DNA from: Gracilaria domingensis
Lineage: Eukaryota > Rhodophyta > Florideophyceae > Gracilariales > Gracilariaceae
Reading direction: 5' to 3'
Length of the DNA: 50,425 nt
Assembly: GCA_022539475.1 (NCBI GenBank)
Contig: VCMS01000364.1
Span: 1-50,425 of the forward strand
Part shown: in pieces, positions 41,801-50,425 of the stretch
Position numbering within the stretch: position 1 is the first letter of the stretch
How the letters are laid out: every line of letters begins with the position of its first letter
Notes under the pieces: generated by a model
Databases searched by the model: none
Told to the model about the DNA's origin: nothing
What the model saw: the letters and a program-made list of their open reading frames with translations, nothing else
Position numbers and translations under genes: made by a program

Positions 41801-42140
41801 GGCTCTTTGGATTCCTCTGTGAGTTTTCTATCTTGGTTATCAACTTGGCTCATGTTATGCTTGCCAGAAATGCAGAAGCCCAGCAGTTCCTGTGGGGGGA
41901 GTTGCTTGACATTTGGATTCGTCTGTGAGCACAAGTCTACATTTTCACGAACTTGACGGAAATGCTTTCTTCTTCTTCGATATGGAATTAGACATCAGAA
42001 GACGCTTGGCTTGAGACGGAATCAGCTGTGATAATTCTGCTGTCAGCAGGCTTTGAGCTTTATGAATCTTGTCTGGAGTATAATGACAGGCGGTGAAAGA
42101 ACCAACAACTCCTGTGGGGGGCAGTGGTTTGGTTCCTGGC
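38862..42140 (+). pseudogene. Secreted tandem-repeat cysteine-rich protein, decayed by frameshifts
   Basis: The ATG at 38862 gives a clear signal peptide, MCSLLFTLLFVLVVASG, and the frame continues to 39341. The first repeat starts around GHRCGQNPLWICETDL. The sequence switches frame at a G6 run near 39266-39273 and then continues (39266-40780) through repeats of about 60-65 residues. The unit pattern is SVCVPGSVCVGT, CVTPERVG, GQDPxSxCAEDLxCDNGRC, then PVGG. After 40780 the repeats go on in mixed frames to about 42130, spaced ~180-200 bp. Six or more Cys per repeat suggest disulfide-bonded extracellular modules, loosely like EGF or TIL folds, with no exact family recognised. A cell-wall or defence role would be speculation. 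Confidence 0.7.
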
Positions 42141-44904
42141 GCTGTCTGTCTGGCAGACTCTGCCAGCGCAAGTGACTAACGATCTAGCAAAAAGAATGCC
42201 TTTACGGCAATGATTCAATCCTGAACATGTGCAATCAGCTTTTCGGGCAACGTATTACTGGCCCATAATTCTTGGAGAAAAAGTTCTCCCGTCAGCAATA
42301 GAGTTTATGAGTGTCTGTCAGGTGTACCTGCAAGGTCCAATAACTCATTGATCTCCTGCATAGGAAGAAGTGGCTCTCGACACTCACTCAATCTCGTGTG
42401 GAAGGCAGCGCGGACATATTCTGTGCTTTCAATATGTCGTGTATTCTTCGCCACACACACTAACTGTGTTACGAATGAAAAGACTAGATTCAGATTTATA
42501 AGTAGTCTTTTGTAGTGGGATAAGTTCTCGAAGCCAGATCATTCTTGAGGCAGGTAGTTTACAGTTGCGCGCTGGCAATGCAGTCCCGGGGACGTAGCGC
42601 CTAGACTAGGGAGGCATCGCTCCGTGGGCCGCTCACTGTGCATTGACGATAATGTCAAGCAAAGGATGTGAAAAGCAAACAGCGCAAGATTTAAATTCTG
42701 TAAGGACGTTCAAAGCTGTCACGAGAAAGAAGAAGCTCTTTATGGACGCAGGTTTAGTAAATTCTTTATCTTCAGAGGACATTGAGTCGTCTGACGCTTG
42801 CACACACTAGCGTAAATAGAATGGGGGTAGTAGGTTGGAGCTGAGCAGAGAGTCAAGGAAGACGTGACAGAATGCGTTAAGTTGCACTTTATCAGCTTAC
42901 GTGCATTCATGGGGTGATAGAGTGCGGACAAGACGACGAAAACAAGATTGCGTGTACGAAAGAGCAATCATCGAGTTTTGTATCGAAGGCGATAGCTCCG
43001 AGCAGACGCAGGTCTCATCCGATTGCACTTTTTCCAGATTGCAATGTTTATAATCACACGGCCCGCATGCCGGTCCATGTAATCTACACGTCTCCATCAG
43101 TGCAATTAAGTATCTGCTACTTCATAAGCGCAGTCTATATACTTTATGACGTTTCGTAGACATTGACAAACACCATCGTGAAGAAAGTGGTTGGAGATTG
43201 CTTTGAATATTCTTCACGTGCACTGTGATGATGCATCATCCTCATCGTGATGGAGTAGTGGAAACCTTCCTGGTGGTTTGCGCGGGCTGAGGGAATCTGC
43301 GCGCGAAAACGTAACACTGAGAGACTGCGAGAAGAATGGATAGCGTTTTGGTTTAATAACAGGAAAAATATCTGCTAGAAAAGAGAAAAGTCCCATCCAC
43401 AGCTTCACACACACAAGCAACTCTTCCAAGCACGGTCAGAATCTTAGGCGCAAGCCAAAAACAGTAAAGGTTCACAGCTTATACGATGACCGGGCAAGAG
43501 CCTGGGAAGTTGAGTGAGTTGCTCCAAAGTACCTGTTTGGTGAGCAGGTAGCATGATACAAGCCGCCGAATCGCGCACTTAGCCAAATTCGGTCCATTCT
43601 TGATTCTCAGACAAGTGTACTTCTTGACTTCTCCGGCATTCCTTACCAAACCAAGTGGGTCCAATCAAAGTATCATGGTGTCACGGTCGCCCTCATGGAT
43701 TTTCCTTGAGCGCAATGGGTCCAAGTCTCTAGGAAACCCAGAACAGAAGCAGTTGAAGACATTCCACCTGTCTTGACAAAGACTCATGTGCCTCAACTGG
43801 GTTGAAGTGGCTTTCCCCACGGGAACTGACTACCTCTGGGATCATGTATCCAGGACGCAAAAGCATAGCAACGCGGCCTACTCGGCGACAAAATAAGAAC
43901 AAGGGGCAGGAGAATTAGCAGCGGACGCACAGTGGAGACATATGTGGTGAAGGCATATGGATGCATGGGACGTCACAATGCTGATTTCGCTTCTTGCATG
44001 AACTTGAGGTTGAAAACCTTGGAGAGTTCAGCCGGGCTTCAATAGCCTAACGTTTCTCCATAATGGTGTCATCGTCAAGAGTTGGGGGGCTGCTCCATGA
44101 ACGGCATGGCGCGAGATTTCATAGACACGGGGCGGGAGAACAGCCGGCGCATGACACACAGCCTGTCCGCGCAGGGCGGACGAGAAACCAGTGAAAGGGA
44201 GTAATGCCAAGGCAAGCCATCTTGAACAACAACGGCCAGCAGACGCAAAGGAACGGAAGACTTGCTAGCGAAGGGCAAGAGAGTTGGGTTGAGAGCCGTA
44301 GCAACAAGGCATGCGAGCGCCGAGCGAGACCAAACAAGTACTGGTGCCAGACCCGCCAGATGAAATGGTGTCAAAGCAGCTGCGGCAAATCTGGCGCGAG
44401 CAAATGCGCCCTGAGCGGCACGCGAATCGGGCACGCACTGCTCGCAGATCCCCCCAAACGCTAGCTCGCTACGCGCAATCCTATCCGCCCACGCGGGCCG
44501 CCGTTTGGGATGCGTGGCGACGTCGCTCGCGCGCCTCGTTTGGGCGAAAATGAGGCCGTTGTCGGTGATCGTTCAAAATATCGCGAAGCGCGCAGTCAAC
44601 CCCACGAGTCCAACCGCACAGCCACGGTTCAGCTTTTGGCTTGCAACCTTTGGGCTCGAGACAATTTGTTTTACATCAATACACATTAGCTTTCTTCTTC
44701 ACTCTTCGATTTCTCCTCAATTCATCGCCGAGACACGGGCGTGGTGATAGTCCTGCGCGTAGGAAACCTCGTTCGTCGCGCGCTCACAACCCATTTGCTG
44801 GCACCATTCGCTCCAACCTTGGCGTCGTTCTTAGGTGCCAAACCGCCTGCTGGTCCCCGTCGCGTTTCTCCTGTGGGCCATCTTCGGAAATCGGCCTATA
44901 CACC
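42141..44904. other. Gene-poor region becoming GC-rich
   Basis: I see no supported gene, RNA or element. Candidate frames (for example 42914-43159 and 44075-44434) lack consistent composition or motifs. GC content rises from about 44000 onward. Confidence 0.45.
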
Positions 44905-46560
44905 TCACTCTCTGCCGGCACATTCAGGATTTGGTTCGTCGGTTTTCACAAAACGTGCAAAACCCGATGATCGCGATTTGACCGTCGTTACTTCAGGGCC
45001 ACCGCCAAGTCCAGATTTTCGCTTGCTCGTCGATGGTTTGCTCGGTTGGATGGGCGAGTAGACGCAACTTTGGCCTTCAAATGGTTCGGCAAACAATGTC
45101 TGACGCGAGAACAAACGGGTTGAAGCTCGTATTCGGTTTCGAGTAACAACGTGCTTACCGGAATATGCGTCTAACTTGCTTCGCCCCGTGAAGCTGAAGC
45201 TCCTCGGATCCACAGATTCGACCGACGACTTTTTCTGCGCTTCCCTCGCCCACTAATCCCGGTGCCTTCCTGCAGTTCCCTTCCCCGTATTCTTTGGTCA
45301 GAGTCACCAATCAGTGCCCTTTTGGTCTTTCTTATCACACTCGCGTCCTGATCCCCATCCTCGTCCTCTGGATCGATCGTCATCGTGTCATCGGGCCAGC
45401 CTCGTCATCGTCCAGGAAGTCATCATCAATCTTCATCATCACTGCCGTACAACTTTCCTCAGCTTCGGCTTCATCCATTAGCGCGCTCCTTGGTCCGTCC
45501 TCTTACATCTGGATATCTTCTCCTCTTGCTCTCCATTTCAGCCTCACTATCGTGCTCGTAGTTCAGTTCACTGTCCTTTCTGAACGGCCGCACGACCCGA
45601 AACCACTTTTGACTTGCGAAGAGAGTAACGTAGTAAGCCGGCCGGTAGTTTCCCCTCAACTGCAAAGCAGTTTAATGGGGCCCTGCGCCAACGCCCCCGC
45701 ACCTCAGCTCGCTTTTGTAACTCGCGGTAGCGATCGTTCGCAAGGTATACGCGACGCCGAGAGCACGGTACGTCTGTCGGGAACGCCTTGATATTCTTCT
45801 CCGCCTCCTTTCTTCGTAACAGCACAGGCCCTGGAGGAGATTTCAGATCGCTTGCACCTTCTTTAGTTTGTCATCCAGGGTTGGAAAAATGAACAGCAGG
45901 AAATTGCAGCTCAGAAAGAAGCCACTCAACGACGCTCTTCACGTCTCTGGATGGCCGCAACCTCCCTGAGCCGTAATACACCGCAGAACGTTCTCGAGGC
46001 AGTACGGAACTTCTCGAGCGTCTCCCTGCCGTTCTCGCATTTTTCGGTTTTCAGACGAAACGTTTCATGACAGAGCAGCTTGCGCATGCTCCTGCTATTG
46101 TGGCGCCGACTTCTTGAGCATGCTTCTCTTCGCGAGTCCCGGTCCTTCTCACTCTGCATTAGCGTCCTCCCTTCCCACGCCGTTCTTTCTCCAGCCCTGG
46201 CCGCTTCGCCGCAGCCACTTCCGTTTGGCCGCTCGTTTTCAGCTTGCTGATCTCTGCCTTCTCCAGTGCATGGTTTTCAATCGATCCAGTTTGCGCGTCC
46301 TTGCCTTGCGTCCTTTCCCTCCAGTGCAAGGGATGATTGCGCATCATGCACAATCAATGCGGGAATTCTGAAAAGCGGCGCATCGAACGGCGCGTCCTTC
46401 ACAACTTCTGCACGATAAGCCAAGAGAGGTAGATGAGTAATTTCAGCTTCAACCACCGGGACGCGCGCATCGTCAACAATGGGAATGCGATGCTTCTGGG
46501 CTGGTATGCGGTGGTCGAAGATTCGCATAGCAGGAACGGGGGTGTTCAGTCGTGGCACTG
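44905..46560 (-). pseudogene. Relic of the CAF-1 large subunit (p150/FAS1-like)
   Basis: The strongest match is on the minus strand at ~45510-45665: LQLRGNYRPAYYVTL, then RPFRKDSELNYEHDSEAEME. It has the spacing of the CAF-1 p150 core motif (N-x-RPAYYGT ... RxPFxKDxxLxYExDSExEWE). An overlapping frame (45568-45825) covers part of the same region with LRKSKVVSG. Downstream is an acidic tract (KIDDDFLDDDEAG, IDPEDEDGDQ), and upstream a Glu/Lys/Arg-rich region (45926-46350) like the KER domain. CAF-1 deposits H3-H4 behind replication forks. At least five frame changes and several stops make this copy non-functional. No ATG-to-stop gene remains. Confidence 0.55.
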
Positions 46561-47100
46561 AGTGAAATCTGCAATCAGCAAGAGCTGATTGCCAGACTTA
46601 CTCCATTTCCAACAAAGTCGAACCAGCAACTCTTAGAAGCACGGATTCATGTCCGCCTCTTCCCAGAACGCATGCGTTGGTTAGCAAAAAGTATAAAACA
46701 GCTCGAGACCCAAGAACACCTTGTAGATCCTGAGCGACGACTCTACAATGCTGCGTACCATCTGGAGGCGGACCGTCCCTCGCGCGATAGCGAGGTTTCC
46801 GGGGAAAAGTCGGGGGGCTTTCTTGAATTGGTCTTGTCCAAGCGTTGTAGTAATGCACTCAAAAGTAGGCTCTCGCGGGCGCGGAACAAGGCGAACTTCG
46901 GGAAGAAATTGTTGGATTGCTGCGTATCTTGGGCCAGCTCCGGCTGCTGCCGGCGACAGTAGGCGGACGTGAACCGTACGGGCTCGGCGACCAACAAGCA
47001 GGGGTGGAGGAAACAGCGGAGGGCTGATAAACGGCTACCTGGGCGGCCTTTGTGGTGCACGAGGGTGGGTTGTTGATACGTCGGCAGACGGAGACCGACG
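46561..47100. other. GC-rich, no gene supported
   Basis: The open frame at 46552-46962 begins at a GTG and has no recognised features. The other frames are shadows. Confidence 0.4.
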
Positions 47101-47345
47101 TTGCGGGCACAGGCGGCTGACCGAGAGCGCGGGAAGAGTCACTGCGAAAGCGCTGACGAGAGAGGCGGCGAAGGAATCGATACTGCGACGGCGGTGACGA
47201 GCAGGCGGGAGAATCGACTGCGAAGGCGGCTGATCGAGAGGCGTGATGGAATCGCTGCGAAGGCGCTGAACGAGAAGGCGGGAGAATCGACTGCGAAGGC
47301 GGCTGCACGAGAAGCACGGGAGAATCGACTGGAAGGCGGCATCAA
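47101..47345. repeat. Degenerate ~33-bp tandem repeat
   Basis: Units read approximately GCGGGAGAATCGACTGCGAA then GGCGGCTGATCGAGA, with about seven copies of variable fidelity. One frame translates to Ala/Lys/Glu-rich 11-residue blocks that superficially resemble LEA repeats. Open frames exist on both strands, so coding potential is not established. Confidence 0.6.
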
Positions 47346-47854
47346 CGGCCGCAGCGCCGACTCGGTCAAGCGGGGGCGGCAGAACGTCCAGCCAAATCGA
47401 GCATCTGGCGGCACAGCGGCTTCGTACGGCGTCACCAAGTGGCATTCATCGCCGATCTCACCATCGTGTATAGCACGGGCGGGTACGGAACGATTGCGGC
47501 ACGACGACGCGACCAGAATGGCTGGGCAGGCATTCATCGAAGCGTGAACAGCAAGAGGGCCGCTATAAGGGTTGAGGCGGATACTGATGCGTACTTTGCG
47601 CTGGGTGAGGAGACATCCGCGCGGGCAGACCGCGCGCGGAAATTGTGACCGCGCGCGGGAGAAGTGGACAGCTGCTGCGCGCGGCCCGGGGAGGCTGCTG
47701 CCAAGCACGATACGGGGGCGGGGTGCGAATTCGCGCGCGGGCAGCGGGGTGCAGTGCGGGGCGCGGGTGCGCGCGGGGGGCTGCGGGTGTGGGGGTGGGA
47801 GGGAGGGAGCCGGGCGGCGACAGCGGCGCCCGCTAGTGAGGGGTGGCCGGACAT

Positions 47855-47905
47855 GGAGGCGGGGGGGAGGGAGGGGCGGAGGGGGGCCGGAAGGAGGGAC
47901 GGGAG
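47855..47905 (+). other. G-quadruplex-prone tract
   Basis: Repeated G-runs (G7, G3, G4, G6, G3, G3) with 1-4-nt spacers lie on the plus strand in a region above 70% G+C by eye. An alternating CG/CA tract follows at about 48059-48080. Confidence 0.6.
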
Positions 47906-48129
47906 GTAAGAGGAATAGATAGTGGCGGAGGTGTGCAAGCGGCGAGTGGTGCGATGGCGCGGCGGCGGCGAGTATGCGGCAAGGGGGCGAAGGCGCGTTG
48001 GCGCGGCGGGCGGTCGTTGTCCCTTAACCGTCGTGTCGCGCGCGGTTTCGCGCCAAACAGCGCGCGCGCGCGCACGCGGTGCCAGCTGTGGCGGGCCGCC
48101 ACGGTTCGAGCGGCGCCTTCGACAGCGTG

Positions 48130-48990
48130 CCCCCCTGGAGCGGGCGCCGAAGGGGCTGGCCGCAGCGCGTTCAGTCGGCGAACGTGCGCCAGCCTCGAGC
48201 CGTGCTTGCTCTATAGATCACGCGGCCCGTGACCTGAGCGTAGCGGAGCGCGCCTCGCAGCACGCTCGCCGTTGCCCACAGAACCGCTTCGCGCTCTGCG
48301 TCGCGAACCCGCGCCCGTCCCGCGCGTCCGTGATTTGCGCAGCGCGCGTTATTGGCGATCCATTCTGTTTTTGTGTCGTCGCCGCGACCGTGGCGGCCGC
48401 CGGCCGCGGCGATCAGCGCGCAGAAATGCCCGCCGCAGAATCGAGCGAGCTTCGATGCTCAAGCGGTGGACCTGGCATACGGGCATCGAGTGAGTTATGT
48501 ACGGGACCTACGACTTGGGTGGAGAAGTCCACGCCCGTTCCGTCGTGGTTGCCCAGCCGCGCGCCAGTCCCCGCATGCAGGGCGTCCGCCGCGAGACCCG
48601 AATTGCGCGCAGCCGCCTGTGCCGGCCTTCGGGGGGCGCCGTCCCGCCTCGCTGTCGTCTGGCAGGAACGCGCGTCGCGGGATCGCCGGGCTGTCGGATG
48701 AGCTGCAGAACCCGTCATTTTACAGGACACTGAGACCGAGTCGGGGAAGCGCGTATCGTTTATTGTCCTTGCGAGTCCACAGGTCAGTCGCGGGCGAGCG
48801 GGATCCAATGACTGTCTCTACTGGTAGCAGTCATGTAAATACACGTAACTGCTGAGGGGAGGGAAACCGTTAGCTTTGGTCTGTCAATCCATGGCGGCAA
48901 TTCGAGTCAGCAGTGAGCTAAAAACAAAGCTGGGCACCACTTACATGCGTCGGCGGGGCATGGGATCGCTACGATGATTTATAGGCTTGG
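48130..48990. other. GC-rich region, no gene supported
   Basis: A long open frame (47922-48701) is best explained by scarcity of stop codons in GC-rich DNA. Its Arg/Ala/Pro composition is the same in several frames. Confidence 0.4.
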
Positions 48991-48995
48991 GATGG

Positions 48996-50040
48996 AGAAT
49001 GCATTATCTTGCACAGGATGGGCGGTATAGTGCTGCGCGCTGGTTTCGCGGCAGCTGAGCCAATTGCTTCATCTCTCCAGCTCTGGTTCGCCGTGGCAGT
49101 GGCTATACCGGTCATTAGGAGAGACGGCCGCGCGGCCGTTTTCAGGGCATACCTCCGAATCACTGCGTTGAGGCTGGAGCAAGATACGACTTTTGCTGTC
49201 GCCAGCAGGGAACTAAGGACCATTTCGCTTAATGGCATCCCACTCAAAGGCGTGTCCCTGCGACCCTTTTACCTATGCTTTGTACCAGCATTGGCGCTTT
49301 TCATCCTACTGATGACGCAAATATGCATCATCTGGATATGAGCAACGGAACTGTGACCATAGTTGGCATCTCTCAATCCAAGGAGCGAAAGTCGCTCTGC
49401 GAGGCGGAGACGATGATTTGTCAATGGCGTGCGCAAACACGCCGGATGGTACTACTGCGCTGTATGGCACCAACCCGAGAGGCGCATGCAAGTTTTACGG
49501 GGCTGTTTGAATGAGATTCAGGGCGAAGATGGCCGTTCAGACACAGCGGCAGCCCTGACGTTCGCTCTCGACGCCGCCAAGAACGGCAGGGGAAGAAGAT
49601 TTGCGCTTTCGCTTCATACGTGAAGAGCGACAAGGTGATTTGTCGTCCAATCACTTCCAGACGCGGCCTTAACAGACTGGACGACATAGTCACGATCCTG
49701 AACACAGTTCCTGGGCCACCAAAACAACCACTGCAGACTGGACGGCGTGTTTCGCGCCGGGCGGACGGTACGTGCTTGTGCGCTGCTCGGAGGGCCGAAT
49801 GGTGTACATCTGGGAGGTGGACCTACTCCGGCTGTAACCGGTGCGGTGCCCAAGGCGGTGCGGGCGCACGAAATGGAAGCAAGCCGGTGAGCGAGGACGA
49901 GAGCGAGCAGCAGCAGCGCAAGGACGTACGCGGGAGAACGCGTAACGAGTACTGTTTGTGCAGACACTACGGAACGACTGCGAGGTGCGTGGCGCGGTGT
50001 TCGCGCCAAACTGGTGGCCGGAGCGCGCGCTGAGCCAGCC
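48996..50040 (+). pseudogene. Relic of a WD40-repeat gene (Swd2/WDR82-like?)
   Basis: The clearest blade is at about 49733-49825: TACFAPGGRYVLVRCSEGRM, then VYIWEVD. This is a standard WD40 repeat (xFxPxGRYVLVGCxDGxVYIWEV) with two substitutions. Upstream fragments in changing frames suggest further blades (ACANTPDGTTALYG near 49425; MHHLDMSNGTV near 49325). A leading DDIVTILNTV...PLQ would match the segment before the last blades of Swd2/WDR82, a COMPASS and CPF subunit. The family call is tentative. Stops and frameshifts throughout show that it is dead. Confidence 0.4.
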
Positions 50041-50425
50041 GCGCCGCGGGCGTTCTCCAAAGTCGGTGACACAGCGGGGTGGTGAAATCCGGTGACTTTT
50101 GGCGGCGACGATGGGCGCTGCGCGCTGTTCCTGCTGCCTGAGAGCTGGAGCGCCCCGCGGCGGGCGCTCTTCGTCATCGTGCGCAGCGGGCTTTCCACCC
50201 ACGTGCAACGGTAATACGTTTCATAGTACCTGCTCCCTTTCCACCAACAATAAATCCGGTGCACCCCACGCGCGCCTGACAGCCCGACCCCCTCACCCCC
50301 CCCCCTTCCCACCAACACCCCTCCTCCCCCAGTAGTCAGCATTCCGTGCGACTTCCCCACTGCGCTGGCCACCCTACTCGCATCCTTACCACAGCATCTT
50401 GGCCTTTGGTCAATGTAAATGAGTG
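50041..50425. other. Window end, GC-rich, C-rich tract at 50285-50335
   Basis: The C-tract region gives a long minus-strand frame (49614-50372) with Gly/Ala/Arg bias. It runs over the WD40 relic on the opposite strand and is not supported as a gene. Confidence 0.4.

Noticed and set aside
39459..41934. Minus-strand ORFs containing PPQELL-like repeats
   Set aside because: They are the reverse complement of the repeated CCTGTGGGGGG module joins of the cysteine-rich gene.
42560..42640. Possible tRNA gene
   Set aside because: Some stem-like GC-rich sequence, but no proper T-arm or anticodon arrangement could be drawn.
42914..43159. 81-codon ORF
   Set aside because: No motif, composition typical of random DNA, and several frames of similar length nearby.
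47922..48701. 259-codon GC-rich ORF
   Set aside because: Stop codons are rare in DNA this GC-rich. Neighbouring frames are equally long with the same Arg/Ala bias.
49614..50372. 252-codon minus-strand ORF
   Set aside because: It lies opposite the WD40 relic and ends in a homopolymer-rich Gly tract.

Overview
The window looks like nuclear DNA of an intron-poor, compact eukaryote. TATA boxes sit about 30-120 bp upstream of start codons (725, 8778, 38734), coding regions show no obvious GT-AG interruptions, and there are four mobile-element families (PIF/Harbinger, hAT, Ty1/copia, Ty3/gypsy) plus decayed host genes. No ribosome-binding sites or operons are seen. A red alga or another microbial eukaryote fits best, but the taxon is an inference and is not proven by any single gene.

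Region by region: (1) 1-4.7 kb holds a 300-bp foldback repeat, then an unusual pair of same-strand, same-frame reading frames: a ParB/sulfiredoxin-fold protein and a 2OG-Fe(II)-oxygenase-like protein that is broken by one frameshift. (2) 4.9-9.5 kb holds host metabolic genes, mostly damaged: two convergent HAD-phosphatase paralogs (one dead), a ketopantoate-reductase-like gene with one internal stop, and a ribulose-phosphate 3-epimerase with a 1-nt insertion. (3) 9.6-11.1 kb holds a three-copy degenerate repeat with hairpins and an intact coiled-coil ORF. (4) 11.3-13.5 kb is a ruined, possibly MULE-like, gene or element, followed by about 1.1 kb of AT-rich DNA. (5) 14.66-19.2 kb is a PIF/Harbinger element with TIRs, transposase and Myb/SANT partner, interrupted by a complete hAT element with 8-bp target duplication. 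(6) 19.6-35.5 kb is a Ty1/copia element with 120-bp LTRs, 5-bp target duplication and a copia-type half-tRNA primer site. It is split by a much younger Ty3/gypsy element (22609-34200) with nearly identical 740-bp LTRs. (7) 35.6-36.5 kb is a broken SAM methyltransferase. (8) 38.7-42.1 kb is a secreted, tandem-repeat, cysteine-rich protein gene whose repeats each carry a G5-G7 run and which has decayed by frameshift. (9) 42.1-50.4 kb becomes very GC-rich and holds no intact gene. It does hold relics of a CAF-1 large-subunit gene and of a WD40 (Swd2/WDR82-like) gene.

The points most worth following are: the intact 598-codon antisense ORF between the pol region and the 3' LTR of the young gypsy element; the three exact copies of its polypurine tract; the ParB + oxygenase pair; and the poly-G-punctuated cysteine-rich repeat gene. 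Several disabled genes have kept one frame and been broken only by isolated stops, which suggests recent inactivation. The nesting order (hAT in Harbinger, gypsy in copia, copia in a palindrome) gives a relative insertion history that agrees with the LTR divergences.
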